Below, in pieces: positions 1 to 7,885 of a DNA stretch of 32,140 bases. Source of the DNA: an uncultured Intestinimonas sp. (GTDB lineage: Bacteria > Bacillota > Clostridia > Oscillospirales > Oscillospiraceae); NCBI RefSeq assembly GCF_944387245.1, contig NZ_CALXEE010000021.1, forward strand, positions 1-32,140, given 5' to 3'. Position 1 is the stretch's first letter; each line of letters starts with the position of its first letter. The position numbers and the translations under genes are program-made. The notes below the pieces were generated by a model. It saw only the letters and a program-made list of their open reading frames with translations. It ran no database searches and had not been told where the DNA came from.

Positions 1-107
1 GGCTGAGAGCTTCGCCGTCAGGCGGAGACCGAAGGAGCGGACTTTGCGACGACGCGGTCGATGTGGGCGATAATGGAGAAGTTGCGGATCTTGGATTGGT
101 CAGTCAT
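1..107 (-). repeat. Direct repeat copy A (lepA head plus downstream tail)
   Basis: This stretch is repeated at 242-348 with a single visible mismatch (GGAGAAG here, GGAAAAG there) and an offset of 241 bases. It holds the first 17 codons of a lepA-like gene on the minus strand, then a non-lepA tail running to the window edge. The repeat may continue to the left of base 1. Confidence 0.9.
18..107 (-). pseudogene. lepA: lepA 5' fragment, copy A (29-codon remnant)
   Basis: The predicted peptide begins MTDQSKIRNFSIIAHID, the start of elongation factor 4 (LepA), a ribosome-bound GTPase. In an intact gene this is followed by HGKSTL, the P-loop. Here the reading frame leaves the family directly after the first HID, continues with RVVAKSAP and stops after 29 residues, so the GTP-binding loop and everything after it are missing. 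A good GGAGG ribosome binding site lies at 117-121, so the short peptide could still be translated. An intact lepA may lie to the left of the window; that is a guess. Identity of the head as LepA rather than another translational GTPase is fairly sure from the RNFSIIAHID motif. Confidence 0.7.
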
Positions 108-140
108 AGGCAGAAACCTCCAGACGGCAAGTCCACGGGG

Positions 141-217
141 CCCCATCGAAGATGGGGCGGCGCGGAGCGCCGTGAATGAAATCAAAATATGGGGCCCCCG
201 GACGCCGGGACGGCGTC
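141..217. repeat. Hairpin-rich spacer between the lepA fragments
   Basis: Three short perfect inverted repeats follow one another: CCCCATC/GATGGGG (141-157, 3-base loop), CGGCGC/GCGCCG (158-172, 3-base loop) and GACGCC/GGCGTC (201-217, 5-base loop). GGGGCCCC-type motifs also occur at 137-144 and 191-199. No ORF with a ribosome binding site is visible. The arrangement resembles small palindromic intergenic repeat elements; the family is not recognised. Confidence 0.6.
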
Positions 218-241
218 TGGGAAAAGGAGGAGCAAGGGAGC

Positions 242-348
242 GGCTGAGAGCTTCGCCGTCAGGCGGAGACCGAAGGAGCGGACTTTGCGACGACGCGGTC
301 GATGTGGGCGATAATGGAAAAGTTGCGGATCTTGGATTGGTCAGTCAT
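242..348 (-). repeat. Direct repeat copy B (lepA head plus downstream tail)
   Basis: Second copy of the repeat at 1-107. The ribosome binding site just upstream (GGAGG at the same distance from the start codon) is also kept in both copies, although the bases between it and the ATG differ. Confidence 0.9.
259..348 (-). pseudogene. lepA: lepA 5' fragment, copy B (29-codon remnant)
   Basis: This encodes the same 29-residue product as the copy at 18-107: a LepA start (MTDQSKIRNFSIIAHID) that leaves the family before the P-loop and ends at a TGA. The GGAGG ribosome binding site is at 358-362. It is 68 bases downstream of the XRE regulator stop and in the same direction, so read-through from the regulator could transcribe it. 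No function is claimed. It could be a decayed duplicate or a translated leader peptide. Confidence 0.7.
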
Positions 349-350
349 AT

Positions 351-413
351 AATAAAACCTCCGATAGGGGGAATAGAAATCCGCTGAATGGGGAATGAAA
401 CCTGCGATAGGGG
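351..413. repeat. Short direct repeat carrying the lepA-fragment ribosome binding site
   Basis: A 20-base segment at 351-370 (starting AATAAAACCTCCGATAGGGG) recurs at 394-413 with 18 of 20 bases the same. On the minus strand the copy at 351-370 provides the GGAGG site for lepA fragment B, while the other copy is degenerate (GCAGG) and lies just after the XRE stop codon. Confidence 0.8.
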
Positions 414-416
414 TGG

Positions 417-1124
417 TTACTTGCTGTTGCCGGCTTCGTAGGCGGCCACACGGCGGCCGATGCGCTCGCCGGTGTTGTGGATAATCTGAAGGAGGGACTG
501 GTAGGCGCCCGGGTAGGCCTGAGTGAGCACCTCATGGTTGATGGGGGGCAGACTGCCGGATTCCTTGACCTGGCTGGCCAAAGCGTCCACATACTCCACC
601 TCAGCACAGGTCATGTCGGCATTTGCAAGGCCCGTGACGAAGCGCCGGGCGGGAATGGTGAAGAAGTCCTCGTTGTTGTTGCCGTCGGCCCGGTAGAGGT
701 GGCGGAACATCTTGTAGACGGCGGTGCTCAGGTAGTCCGAGCAGGCCTTGATGGCCTCCTTACTGCCCGACTTGCCCAGCAGATCGAAGAGCACGCCGAT
801 GGAGTTGACCAGCAGCTTCTTGGACAGCGTGGCCATGATGCTGCCCCGGAGGACGTTGTCCTTTTCGGCGCTGTAATCAAAGAGGCTCTCGGCGTCCACG
901 ATGGTGGTGCCGTCCCGGCTGAGGGTCCGGCCCAGGAGGAAGTCGGCGGAGACGCCGTAGTAATCACAGGCCTTCACCACGAAGGCGAGGCCGGGTTCAC
1001 GGATGCCGTTTTCATAGTGGCTCAGCAGGGCCTGGGAGATCCCCAAATCCTTGGCCACCGAGCGCTGGGAAATACCCTTTTCCTTCCGCAGCAGAGTCAG
1101 GGAACGGGAAAAATCCGAACTCAT
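417..1124 (-). CDS. XRE-family helix-turn-helix transcriptional regulator
   Basis: A 235-residue cytoplasmic DNA-binding protein. The N-terminal HTH_3 domain covers about residues 7-62 (LRKEKGISQRSVAKDLGISQ, then ALLSHYENGIREPGLAFVVKAC), the Cro/CI-type fold. The remaining ~170 residues are helical, match no family I can name, and probably serve dimerisation or sensing. I chose the ATG at 1124 because a GAGGTG ribosome binding site sits 8 bases upstream; longer starts in the frame lack one and would cross the promoter. The gene is transcribed away from pta from a shared 170-base intergenic region, so it may regulate itself or pta, but no data here show that. Targets are unknown. Confidence 0.85.
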   Translation of the reverse strand: MSSDFSRSLTLLRKEKGISQRSVAKDLGISQALLSHYENGIREPGLAFVVKACDYYGVSADFLLGRTLSRDGTTIVDAESLFDYSAEKDNVLRGSIMATLSKKLLVNSIGVLFDLLGKSGSKEAIKACSDYLSTAVYKMFRHLYRADGNNNEDFFTIPARRFVTGLANADMTCAEVEYVDALASQVKESGSLPPINHEVLTQAYPGAYQSLLQIIHNTGERIGRRVAAYEAGNSK

Positions 1125-1156
1125 ATTCGTTACACCTCGCAAAAAACAGTATGTAT

Positions 1157-1185
1157 AGTATAGTTTGCAAAATACAAAAAGTAAA
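1157..1185 (-). promoter_or_regulatory. Sigma-A type promoter of the XRE regulator
   Basis: On the minus strand TTTACT (-35, 1180-1185) and TATACT (-10, 1157-1162) are separated by exactly 17 bases, about 33 bases upstream of the start codon. The -10 region contains the near-palindrome TATAGTATA, a possible autoregulatory site (inference). Confidence 0.65.
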
Positions 1186-1218
1186 GCGTAAAGTTTCAGA
1201 TTCTGGACAATTTGGGCA

Positions 1219-1247
1219 TTGTGATGGAGAAAGGCTTGATGTATAAT
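1219..1247 (+). promoter_or_regulatory. Sigma-A type promoter of pta
   Basis: TTGTGA (1219-1224), 17-base spacer, TATAAT (1242-1247), with the pta start 47 bases after the -10 box. Confidence 0.7.
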
Positions 1248-1294
1248 GTAGCTTACCGGAGAAACTACGAATACACACATGGAGGCGTGTAAAT

Positions 1295-2269
1295 ATGTTT
1301 GAGAATCTGGTTGAAAAGCTGAAAAAGAATCCTACCACCCTGGTCTTTACCGAGGGCCCCGATCCCCGTATCCTGGAGGCCGCTTCCCGGCTGAAGAAGG
1401 AGGGCATCCTGGAGCCCCTGCTGGTGGGCAACCCTGAGGAGGTCCAGGCCGCCGCTGCCAAGGGTGGGTTTGACATCACCGACATCCGCATCGTGGACCC
1501 CGCCAACTACCGCCGGATGGACGAGCTGGTGGATAAGATGGTGGAGCTGCGCAAGGGCAAGATGAGCCCTGAAGAGTGCAAGGCCGCGCTCCTGAAGGGC
1601 AACTACTTCGGCACCATGCTGGTGAAGCTGGGCGTGGCCGACTGCCTGCTGGGCGGCGCCACCTACTCCACCGCCGACACCGTCCGGCCCGCCCTGCAGC
1701 TGGTCAAGACCAAGCCCGGCAACAAGAGCGTGTCCTCCTGCTTCATTCTGGTCCGCGAGCGGGCCGACGGCAGCGAGGAGAAGTATGTGATGGGCGACTG
1801 CGCCATCAACATCGAGCCCTCCGCCGAGGAGATGGCTGAGTGCGCCATCGAGTGCGCCCACACCGCCAAGATCTTCGGCATCGATCCCAAGGTGGCCATG
1901 CTGAGCTACTCCACCAAGGGCTCCGGCAAGGGCGAAAAGGTGGACAAGGTGGTGGAGGCCCTGAAGCTGGCCCAGGCCGCCGCTCCCGAGCTGGCCATCG
2001 ACGGCGAGCTCCAGTTCGACGCCGCCTTCTCCCCCGTGGTGGCCCAGACCAAGTGCAAGGGCTCTCCCGTCGCCGGCCACGCCAATGTCTTTATCTTCCC
2101 CGAGATCCAGTCCGGCAACATCGGCTACAAGATCGCCCAGCGTCTGGGCGGCTTTGCGGCTTACGGCCCCATCCTCCAGGGCCTGAACGCCCCCATCAAC
2201 GACCTCTCCCGCGGCTGCGACGCCGAGGAGGTCTACAACATGGCCATCATCACCGCCGGCCTGAAGTAA
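1295..2269 (+). CDS. pta: Phosphate acetyltransferase
   Basis: Cytoplasmic enzyme that interconverts acetyl-CoA plus phosphate and acetyl phosphate plus CoA, the first step from acetyl-CoA to acetate and ATP in fermenting Firmicutes. The 324-residue length is typical of the short Pta form without the regulatory N-terminal domains. Family features visible are FTEGPDPRILEAA near the start, the conserved segment around residues 115-135 (VADCLLGGATYSTADTVRPAL), YSTKGSGKGEKV near residue 208 and the C-terminal FPEIQSGNIGYKIAQRLGG with APINDLSRG. The ATG at 1295 has GGAGG at 1281-1285. It is single-gene by position: its own promoter lies upstream and a terminator follows. ackA, the usual partner, is not in the window. 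A phosphate butyryltransferase reading is less likely because the sequence follows the Pta pattern throughout. Confidence 0.95.
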   Translation: MFENLVEKLKKNPTTLVFTEGPDPRILEAASRLKKEGILEPLLVGNPEEVQAAAAKGGFDITDIRIVDPANYRRMDELVDKMVELRKGKMSPEECKAALLKGNYFGTMLVKLGVADCLLGGATYSTADTVRPALQLVKTKPGNKSVSSCFILVRERADGSEEKYVMGDCAINIEPSAEEMAECAIECAHTAKIFGIDPKVAMLSYSTKGSGKGEKVDKVVEALKLAQAAAPELAIDGELQFDAAFSPVVAQTKCKGSPVAGHANVFIFPEIQSGNIGYKIAQRLGGFAAYGPILQGLNAPINDLSRGCDAEEVYNMAIITAGLK

Positions 2270-2286
2270 TTTTACAGAGTGATTTT

Positions 2287-2330
2287 TGCCCCGTGCCGCC
2301 TGTATCAATGGGTGGTCGCGGGGCATTTTT
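2287..2330 (+). terminator. Rho-independent terminator of pta
   Basis: A TGCCCCG arm (2287-2293) pairs with CGGGGCA (2319-2325), followed by a run of T. GCCGCC and GGTGGT inside can extend the stem with a mismatch. Confidence 0.75.
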
Positions 2331-2379
2331 TACCGCAAGCTGTATGCGATCATGCGCCATGAATAAAGGAGGAACATCC

Positions 2380-2874
2380 GTGAAAAAGCAAAGGGCAGGA
2401 CCCAGGTGGATCTGCTGGACGCTTTTATGTATTGCCGTTCTTGCTGTCCTGTGGGGTGTGTTCACCTTGCTTTCCCCCAGGACGCTCCTCTCACTTTATC
2501 ACGAATTGCCCGAGAGTGATACGCAGACAAGCGCGATGATCCTGGTTTCAACGGCTGAAGGTGAGGTCTGCCAGGCGGATATCACCGAGAAACAACAGGT
2601 GGATACCCTGATTGAGCGGATGGATGCCGCCAAGGTAAATGGTGCAGGGCGATATGATGGAATCCCGATCTCATCGGTGCTCTATCGGGTCTATCTCTTT
2701 GCCGTCAGCGAGGAAGGGATGACTGAATATGGAAGTTTGGCGATTAACCCGGAAGGGGAAGTCTTTGCTGAGGACGGAAAAAGATATCAGCTTTCAGGAG
2801 AAGCGACAGATGATCTGATCGCGGAGCTGTCCGAGCTATCAAAAGATGCGCAGCCTATCGATGGCGGCACGTGA
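2380..2874 (+). CDS. Small membrane-anchored protein of unknown function
   Basis: Predicted 164-residue protein starting at a GTG (2380) with AAAGGAGGA at 2365-2373; an in-frame ATG at 2359 lacks such a site. Residues 1-11 are basic, followed by one hydrophobic helix (about residues 11-33, WICWTLLCIAVLAVLWGVF), so the rest is probably outside the membrane. The exposed part has a pattern of a strand ending in VCQADITEKQQVDTLIERM, then a YRVYLFAVSEEG strand and a C-terminal helix. This kind of small beta-alpha extracytoplasmic domain occurs in several uncharacterised Firmicute families; I cannot name one. The gene is visibly less G/C-rich at third positions than pta and the S-layer gene on either side, which may mean separate origin or low expression. 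No operon partner: terminators lie on both sides. Confidence 0.75.
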   Translation: MKKQRAGPRWICWTLLCIAVLAVLWGVFTLLSPRTLLSLYHELPESDTQTSAMILVSTAEGEVCQADITEKQQVDTLIERMDAAKVNGAGRYDGIPISSVLYRVYLFAVSEEGMTEYGSLAINPEGEVFAEDGKRYQLSGEATDDLIAELSELSKDAQPIDGGT

Positions 2875-2897
2875 AATAACATCGCCTCCATGCAGAA

Positions 2898-2934
2898 AGC
2901 CCGCCCCGAAGAAGCAGTCCGGGGCGGGCTTTTT
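2898..2934 (+). terminator. Rho-independent terminator of the small membrane protein
   Basis: AGCCCGCCCCG (2898-2908) pairs with CGGGGCGGGCT (2920-2930), followed by TTTT. Confidence 0.85.
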
Positions 2935-2946
2935 CGTGCCGTCGTG

Positions 2947-2982
2947 AAAAAGGCCCGGGCTTCCATGACGGGAGCCCGGGCC
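2947..2982 (-). terminator. Rho-independent terminator of the S-layer homology gene
   Basis: A stem GGCCCGGGCT/AGCCCGGGCC (2952-2961 and 2973-2982), with further pairing inside, lies 7 bases past the minus-strand stop codon. A T run follows the stem on the minus strand (2947-2951). Confidence 0.8.
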
Positions 2983-2989
2983 GGAAAAC

Positions 2990-5335
2990 TCACTGCAAAA
3001 GGATGACGGTGGCCTGGAAGATGGTGCCGCTGTAAGCGCCGTTGACCTCGATGACGCTGCCGGTGTCCAGATCCCGGAGGATCAGGGACTTGCCGGTGGA
3101 GGCGCTGAGGATGACGGCGGTGGAGGGGACGGACACGGTGACCATCTCCTCGCTGCCGGTATCGGTGGTGGCCCGGAGGTAGATGATGTCCTCGGCGTAG
3201 TCCACGTAGAGGATGGTGCCGGAGACCTTGTTGCCGGTGTTGACGGCCTGCTGGATCTCGATGGCCACCACCTGGTCGCCGTTGACGGCCAGGCCCAGCT
3301 TATAGCCGGGCTTCAGGGAGGAGAGGGTCATCTCCTTGTTGTTCTGGGTCACGGAGACGGAGTTGTCCACGGCGTAGGAGGCCTTGGTGCCGTCGGAGAG
3401 GGTCAGCTCCAGGGTGTAGCCGCTCTTCTCCTGAATGATGCGCTCCACGGTGCCGGTGAGGTTGACATTCTGGGTAATAGCCTCGATGCGGGTTACCTCG
3501 CCGTAGCGGACGGTAAACTCCACCTCGTCGCCCACCCGGAGCTTATCCACGGTGGAGTCCTCGTCATCCCGCTCCACCACCGGGGGATCGGACAGATCCA
3601 CCTTGAAGCTCACCATGGTGCCGTCCTTCTGGGTGACCACGAAGGTAATGGTGGTGTCGGTGCCGGAGCCGAAGGTCCGCTCACTGATGGTGCCTTCGGT
3701 GGTGGTGGAGCTGGGGTAGGCCTGGATCATGGTGGCGTCATCGCTCTCGTTGAGGAGGATGGTGACGAAGTCGTTCTTGTCCAGGTCGCGGAGCCGGGTG
3801 GTCTCCCCGTCATAGGTGATGACGGCGGCGGAGGTGACATCGTAGGTGGCGTTTCGGTCGTTGGACAGGCGGGTGATGGTGATGGTCTCGTCGGAGGAAT
3901 CCACCGACTTGATGACGCCCTGGACATAGTTGGACTTGGTGTCCACCGAGACGGACTGGACGGTGTTGTCCTCGTCCAGCAGGCGGAGGATCACGTAGCT
4001 GTCCTTGAGGGTGCTGCTCAGGGGGTCCACAAGGCCGTCCACAGTGGTGGTGGCGCCGGAGGGGATGGTATAGGTCCGGGTGACGCCGTCGAAGCCGATG
4101 AGCTGGACGGTGGCGGAGGCGGCACTGGTGGATGTTCTGGTGTAGCTGGAGAGAATGCCCTCCACGGTGGAGGTGCCGCCGGTGAACTGGATGGCCACCA
4201 GCCGGCCCTGGTCGTCCAGCTTGCACACGGCGGTGGTATAGTTGGCGCCGGCGTCCACGATGGAGGCGTCGCCGGTGGTCTTGCTGCCCACCTGGACCTG
4301 GGTAAAGCGGTCCATGGTGAGGATACGGCCGGTACCGTCGGCGGTGACGGCCACATTCTTGCCGTCGATGCCGTTGACGGTGGCGGTAAAGACCTCCAGC
4401 TCACTGCTGACCCGGACGGCAAAGGGGGTGCCGGTGCTGTCCAGGCAGACCCGGGCGTGGCGGCCGCTCTTCAGGGCGGAGGAGGTGGTCTCCATGTTGT
4501 TCTCATAGATGGTGACATTGGCGGGCAGGGTGACGGTGCCGATGGCGGCGCCGGAGAGATCGCTGCTCAGGGAGAGCTGGATGACGCCGTTGGTCTCGAT
4601 GGCCGAGGAGATGACGCCCTGCCGGAAGGCGTAGTCGGTGTACTCAGGCAGGTCAGGGGAGGTGCCGTGGGCCTGCATGTAGGCAATGGCACGGGTGAGC
4701 ATGGTGGCCATGACGGCCCGGGTGACGTTCAGCTTGGGGCTGAAGTCGTTGAACTCGTCGCCCTCCACGATGCCGTAGACGTGGAGCAGATAGACCGAGG
4801 GCTTGGCGTCGGCGGCGATGGAGGAGGCGTCGTCAAAGGTCAGGGGATAGGAGGTGAGCCGGTCGGCCATGGGGCCCAGCTGCATGGCCCGGACCAGGTA
4901 AATGGCCAGGTCCTCCTTCTCAATGGGCTTGGTGAGGGCACCGGTCTGGTAGAGGCTCTTCAGGTCAGAGCTGGTGAGGATACCGGTGGCCAGACAGATG
5001 GAGAACTCCTGATAGAACCAGTTCTGCTCGTTGTTGAGCAGGGTCTTGAGGGTGGGGAAGTAATCCACGGAGATGTCCATAGTGGTGCTGGAGTCCAGCC
5101 CCACGGTCCGGGCGCACAGGGCCAGGGCCTCGGCGGTGGTGAGCTGGTTCTCCGGCTTGAAGTTGCCGTCTTCATAGCCTTTGAACATCCCGGCGGCCGT
5201 CATGGCCTCTATGTAGCTCTTGGCCCAGTGGGTCTGAATATCGGGAAAGGTGGTGGCGGCGGACGCGGGCAGAACGGTCGCGGTCAGGACCATGGCCAGC
5301 GCCAGCAGGCTTGAGAGCAGTCGTTTCACTTTCAT
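2990..5335 (-). CDS. Secreted S-layer homology (SLH) domain protein
   Basis: Predicted 781-residue exported surface protein. A signal peptide occupies residues 1-26/27 (basic start, hydrophobic core, PASAA cleavage site). An SLH domain follows at about residues 29-78 (FPDIQTHWAKSYIEAMTAAG... FKPENQLTTAEALAL), a second degenerate one near 85-150, and a third near 170-220 (IVEGDEFNDFSPKLNVTRA). SLH domains bind pyruvylated secondary cell-wall polymer, so the protein is probably held non-covalently on the wall. The remaining ~560 residues are Ser/Thr/Asp-rich, beta-strand-like, with recurring units of the type V...G.I..V....TI....DG; no catalytic motif is seen, so a structural or adhesive role is more likely than an enzyme. 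Start: ATG 5335 with GGAGGT at 5344-5349. Own promoter and terminator, so monocistronic. Confidence 0.88.
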   Translation of the reverse strand: MKVKRLLSSLLALAMVLTATVLPASAATTFPDIQTHWAKSYIEAMTAAGMFKGYEDGNFKPENQLTTAEALALCARTVGLDSSTTMDISVDYFPTLKTLLNNEQNWFYQEFSICLATGILTSSDLKSLYQTGALTKPIEKEDLAIYLVRAMQLGPMADRLTSYPLTFDDASSIAADAKPSVYLLHVYGIVEGDEFNDFSPKLNVTRAVMATMLTRAIAYMQAHGTSPDLPEYTDYAFRQGVISSAIETNGVIQLSLSSDLSGAAIGTVTLPANVTIYENNMETTSSALKSGRHARVCLDSTGTPFAVRVSSELEVFTATVNGIDGKNVAVTADGTGRILTMDRFTQVQVGSKTTGDASIVDAGANYTTAVCKLDDQGRLVAIQFTGGTSTVEGILSSYTRTSTSAASATVQLIGFDGVTRTYTIPSGATTTVDGLVDPLSSTLKDSYVILRLLDEDNTVQSVSVDTKSNYVQGVIKSVDSSDETITITRLSNDRNATYDVTSAAVITYDGETTRLRDLDKNDFVTILLNESDDATMIQAYPSSTTTEGTISERTFGSGTDTTITFVVTQKDGTMVSFKVDLSDPPVVERDDEDSTVDKLRVGDEVEFTVRYGEVTRIEAITQNVNLTGTVERIIQEKSGYTLELTLSDGTKASYAVDNSVSVTQNNKEMTLSSLKPGYKLGLAVNGDQVVAIEIQQAVNTGNKVSGTILYVDYAEDIIYLRATTDTGSEEMVTVSVPSTAVILSASTGKSLILRDLDTGSVIEVNGAYSGTIFQATVILLQ

Positions 5336-5399
5336 GCGGAACACCTCCATGGGACGTTTGGTGGTCGGCCGGTGCGGTCGACATAAGCTTGTATCTTTC

Positions 5400-5428
5400 A
5401 GTATACCGTCCGCAGGGGAAAAAAGCAA
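5400..5428 (-). promoter_or_regulatory. Sigma-A type promoter of the SLH gene
   Basis: On the minus strand TTGCTT (5423-5428) and TATACT (5400-5405) are separated by 17 bases, in the gap after metH. The start codon is 65 bases downstream. Confidence 0.7.
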
Positions 5429-5468
5429 CTGGAAGTATGTCGGTTTCCACAAAAACCCACGGGGCAGA

Positions 5469-7844
5469 TCAGCCAGCTTCGGTGACGCCGTCGGCGTAGC
5501 GCACGTCGCTCATGGCGTCCTTTCCGTAGAAGTCGGCCCCCATCCGCCGGGCGTAGTCCTCAGTGAGCACGGCGCCCCCCACCATGACCTTGCACCAGGG
5601 GGCCTCCTGACGGAGGAGGGCGATGGTCTCTTCCATGGCGCCCACGGTGGTGGTCATGAGGGCGGAGAGGCCGCAGAAGGCGGCGTGCTCCCGGACCACG
5701 GCCTCAGTCACGGCCTGGGGAGAGACGTCCTTCCCCAGGTCCACCACCTGGTAGCCGTAGTTCTCCAGCAGCACCTTGACGATGTTCTTGCCGATGTCGT
5801 GGACGTCCCCCTTCACGGTGGAGAGGACCACCTTGGCCTTGGCGGCGGGGCGCTCCCCCTCACGGGTCATGGCCCCCCGGAGGAGCTCAAAGACGGCCTT
5901 GGCCGCCTCGGCGCTCATGAGGAGCTGGGGGAGGTAGAGCTTGCCCGTCTCAAAGGCGGCCCCCACCCGATCCAGGGCGGGGATGAGGCCGTCGTCGATG
6001 AGCTCCATGGGGGCATTGCCCCCGTCCAGGCCCGCCTTGGCGGCGGCCACGGCGCTCTCCTTGAGGCCCCGCTCCACGGCGGTGCCCAGGTCCATACCGG
6101 CGGCAGGGACGGCAGGAGCGGGGGCGGTCTCCCCGGCCATGGCGGCGATGTAGTCCTGGCAGTTGGGGTCCAGGCCCTTCAGGGCGCAGTAGGCGCGCAG
6201 GGCGTCGGTCATGGGGGCGGAGTTGGGGTTCAGAATGGCGGCGGACAGGCCGTGCTCCAGGGCCAGCAGGAAGAAGGCGGAGTTGACCGCCTCCCGCCGG
6301 GGCAGGCCGAAGGACACGTTGGACACCCCCAGACTGGTGCGGCAGCCCAGCTCCCGGGTGATGCGGTCCACCGTCTCCAATGTGACGGCGGCGGCGCTCT
6401 GGTCGGCGCTGATGGTGAGGGCCAGGGGGTCGAAGATCAGGCCCTCTTTGGGGATGCCGTAGCTGGCGGCGGTGTCGATGATTTTTTGGGCGATGGCCAC
6501 CCGCTCCCCGGCAGTGGCGGGGATGCCGTTCTCGTCCAGGGTGAGGGCGATGGCGGTGCCGCCGTAGCGCTTCAGGAGAGGGAAGACGGCGGCCATGCTC
6601 TCGGCCTTGCCGCTCACCGAGTTCACCAGGGGCCGGCCGTTGTAGCACCGCATGGCGGCGGCCATGGCCTCCGGATGGTTGGTGTCGATCTGGAGGGGAA
6701 GGTCGGTGACGGCCTGGAGCTCCTCTACCGTCCGGGGCAGAAGGGCGGGCTCGTCCACCTCGGGCAGGCCCACGTTCACATCCAGCACCTGGGCCCCCTT
6801 CTCCTGCTGCTCGATGGCCAGCCGGAGGACGTAGTCCATATCCCCCGACCGGAGGGCCTCCTTGAGCCGGGGCTTGCCGGTGGGGTTGATGCGCTCGCCG
6901 ATGAGCACGGGCTTCCCCCCAAAGACCACGGTGCGGGCGTAGGAGGACACCCAGGTCCGGTGCTTGGGCGCCACGGGCAGGGCGGGCAGGTCCCGGCAGG
7001 CCGCCGAGAGAGCCCGGATGTGCTCCGGGGTGGTGCCGCAGCAGCCTCCTGTCACCCGCAGGCCGGATCTGACCAGCTCCGCCATGGCGGCGGCGAATTC
7101 CTCAGGCCCCACCCGGAAGTGGGTGCAGCCGTCCACGCACTCGGGGAGACCGGCGTTGGGCTGGATGAGCACGGGGAGGGAGGTGAGACGGAGCAGCTCC
7201 GGGAAGAGGGTGGCCATCTGCTGGGGGCCCAGGCCGCAGTTGAGGCCGATGGCGTCCACCCCCAGGCCCTCCAGCAGGGCCACGGCGGAGGAGAGGTCGC
7301 CGCCGGTGAGCATCCGCCCGGTCTGGTCCAGCACCACCGAGACGAAGATGGGCAGGCCGCAGTTCTCCTTGGCGGCGAGCACGGCGGCCTTGGCCTCGTA
7401 GAGGTCGCTCATGGTCTCGATGAGCACCAGGTCGGCCCCGGCGGCGGCACCCGCCCGAACGGCGGGGGCGTAGGCGGCCACCGCCTCCTCAAAGGGCAGG
7501 TCCCCCATGGGCCGCAGCAGACGGCCGGTGGGGCCCAGGTCCAGCGCCACAAAGCCCTTGCCGTGCTCCGCCACGGCCTCCCGGGCCAGGGTCACGGCGG
7601 CGGTGACGATCTCCTCCACCGGATGGCCGGCAAGCTTGACGGCGTTGGCGCCGAAGGTGTTGGTGGTGACAATGTCGGCTCCGGCGGTCAGGTACTGGGC
7701 GTGGACGGCCCGGACGGCGTCGGGACGCTCCAGGTTCCACAGCTCCGGCTCATAGCCGGCGGGGAGGCCGGCGGCCTGGAGCATGGTGCCCATGCCGCCG
7801 TCGAAAATGAGCACCCGGCGGGCGAGTTCTTCTCTGATGTTCAT
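5469..7844 (-). CDS. metH: Cobalamin-dependent methionine synthase, short form without reactivation domain
   Basis: 791 residues; transfers the methyl group of 5-methyltetrahydrofolate through cobalamin to homocysteine, giving methionine. Domain order: homocysteine-binding barrel (1-~295) with the zinc ligands Cys203, Cys268 and Cys269 (LNCGLGP; GGCCGT); pterin-binding barrel (~310-570, starting VLIGERINPTGKPRL); cobalamin cap (~590-665); cobalamin Rossmann domain (~668-791) with the DVHDIGKN motif, His682 being the expected axial ligand. The E. coli enzyme is about 1,230 residues because it carries a C-terminal AdoMet-binding activation domain; that part is absent here and is encoded by the next gene upstream. 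Start ATG 7844 has AAAGGAG at 7852-7858. Third gene of the metF operon. No clear terminator follows; a weak hairpin may exist before the SLH promoter. Confidence 0.95.
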   Translation of the reverse strand: MNIREELARRVLIFDGGMGTMLQAAGLPAGYEPELWNLERPDAVRAVHAQYLTAGADIVTTNTFGANAVKLAGHPVEEIVTAAVTLAREAVAEHGKGFVALDLGPTGRLLRPMGDLPFEEAVAAYAPAVRAGAAAGADLVLIETMSDLYEAKAAVLAAKENCGLPIFVSVVLDQTGRMLTGGDLSSAVALLEGLGVDAIGLNCGLGPQQMATLFPELLRLTSLPVLIQPNAGLPECVDGCTHFRVGPEEFAAAMAELVRSGLRVTGGCCGTTPEHIRALSAACRDLPALPVAPKHRTWVSSYARTVVFGGKPVLIGERINPTGKPRLKEALRSGDMDYVLRLAIEQQEKGAQVLDVNVGLPEVDEPALLPRTVEELQAVTDLPLQIDTNHPEAMAAAMRCYNGRPLVNSVSGKAESMAAVFPLLKRYGGTAIALTLDENGIPATAGERVAIAQKIIDTAASYGIPKEGLIFDPLALTISADQSAAAVTLETVDRITRELGCRTSLGVSNVSFGLPRREAVNSAFFLLALEHGLSAAILNPNSAPMTDALRAYCALKGLDPNCQDYIAAMAGETAPAPAVPAAGMDLGTAVERGLKESAVAAAKAGLDGGNAPMELIDDGLIPALDRVGAAFETGKLYLPQLLMSAEAAKAVFELLRGAMTREGERPAAKAKVVLSTVKGDVHDIGKNIVKVLLENYGYQVVDLGKDVSPQAVTEAVVREHAAFCGLSALMTTTVGAMEETIALLRQEAPWCKVMVGGAVLTEDYARRMGADFYGKDAMSDVRYADGVTEAG

Positions 7845-7885
7845 GGGTGGACTCCTTTGTATCAATGTAGGGATGCTGGTACGGC

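Noticed and set aside
1..348. CRISPR-like array from the spaced repeats
   Set aside because: Only two long repeats 241 bases apart with gene-derived content; no short regular repeats or cas genes.
2290..2880. ackA expected after pta
   Set aside because: The next gene is a small membrane protein with no acetate kinase motif; ackA must lie elsewhere.
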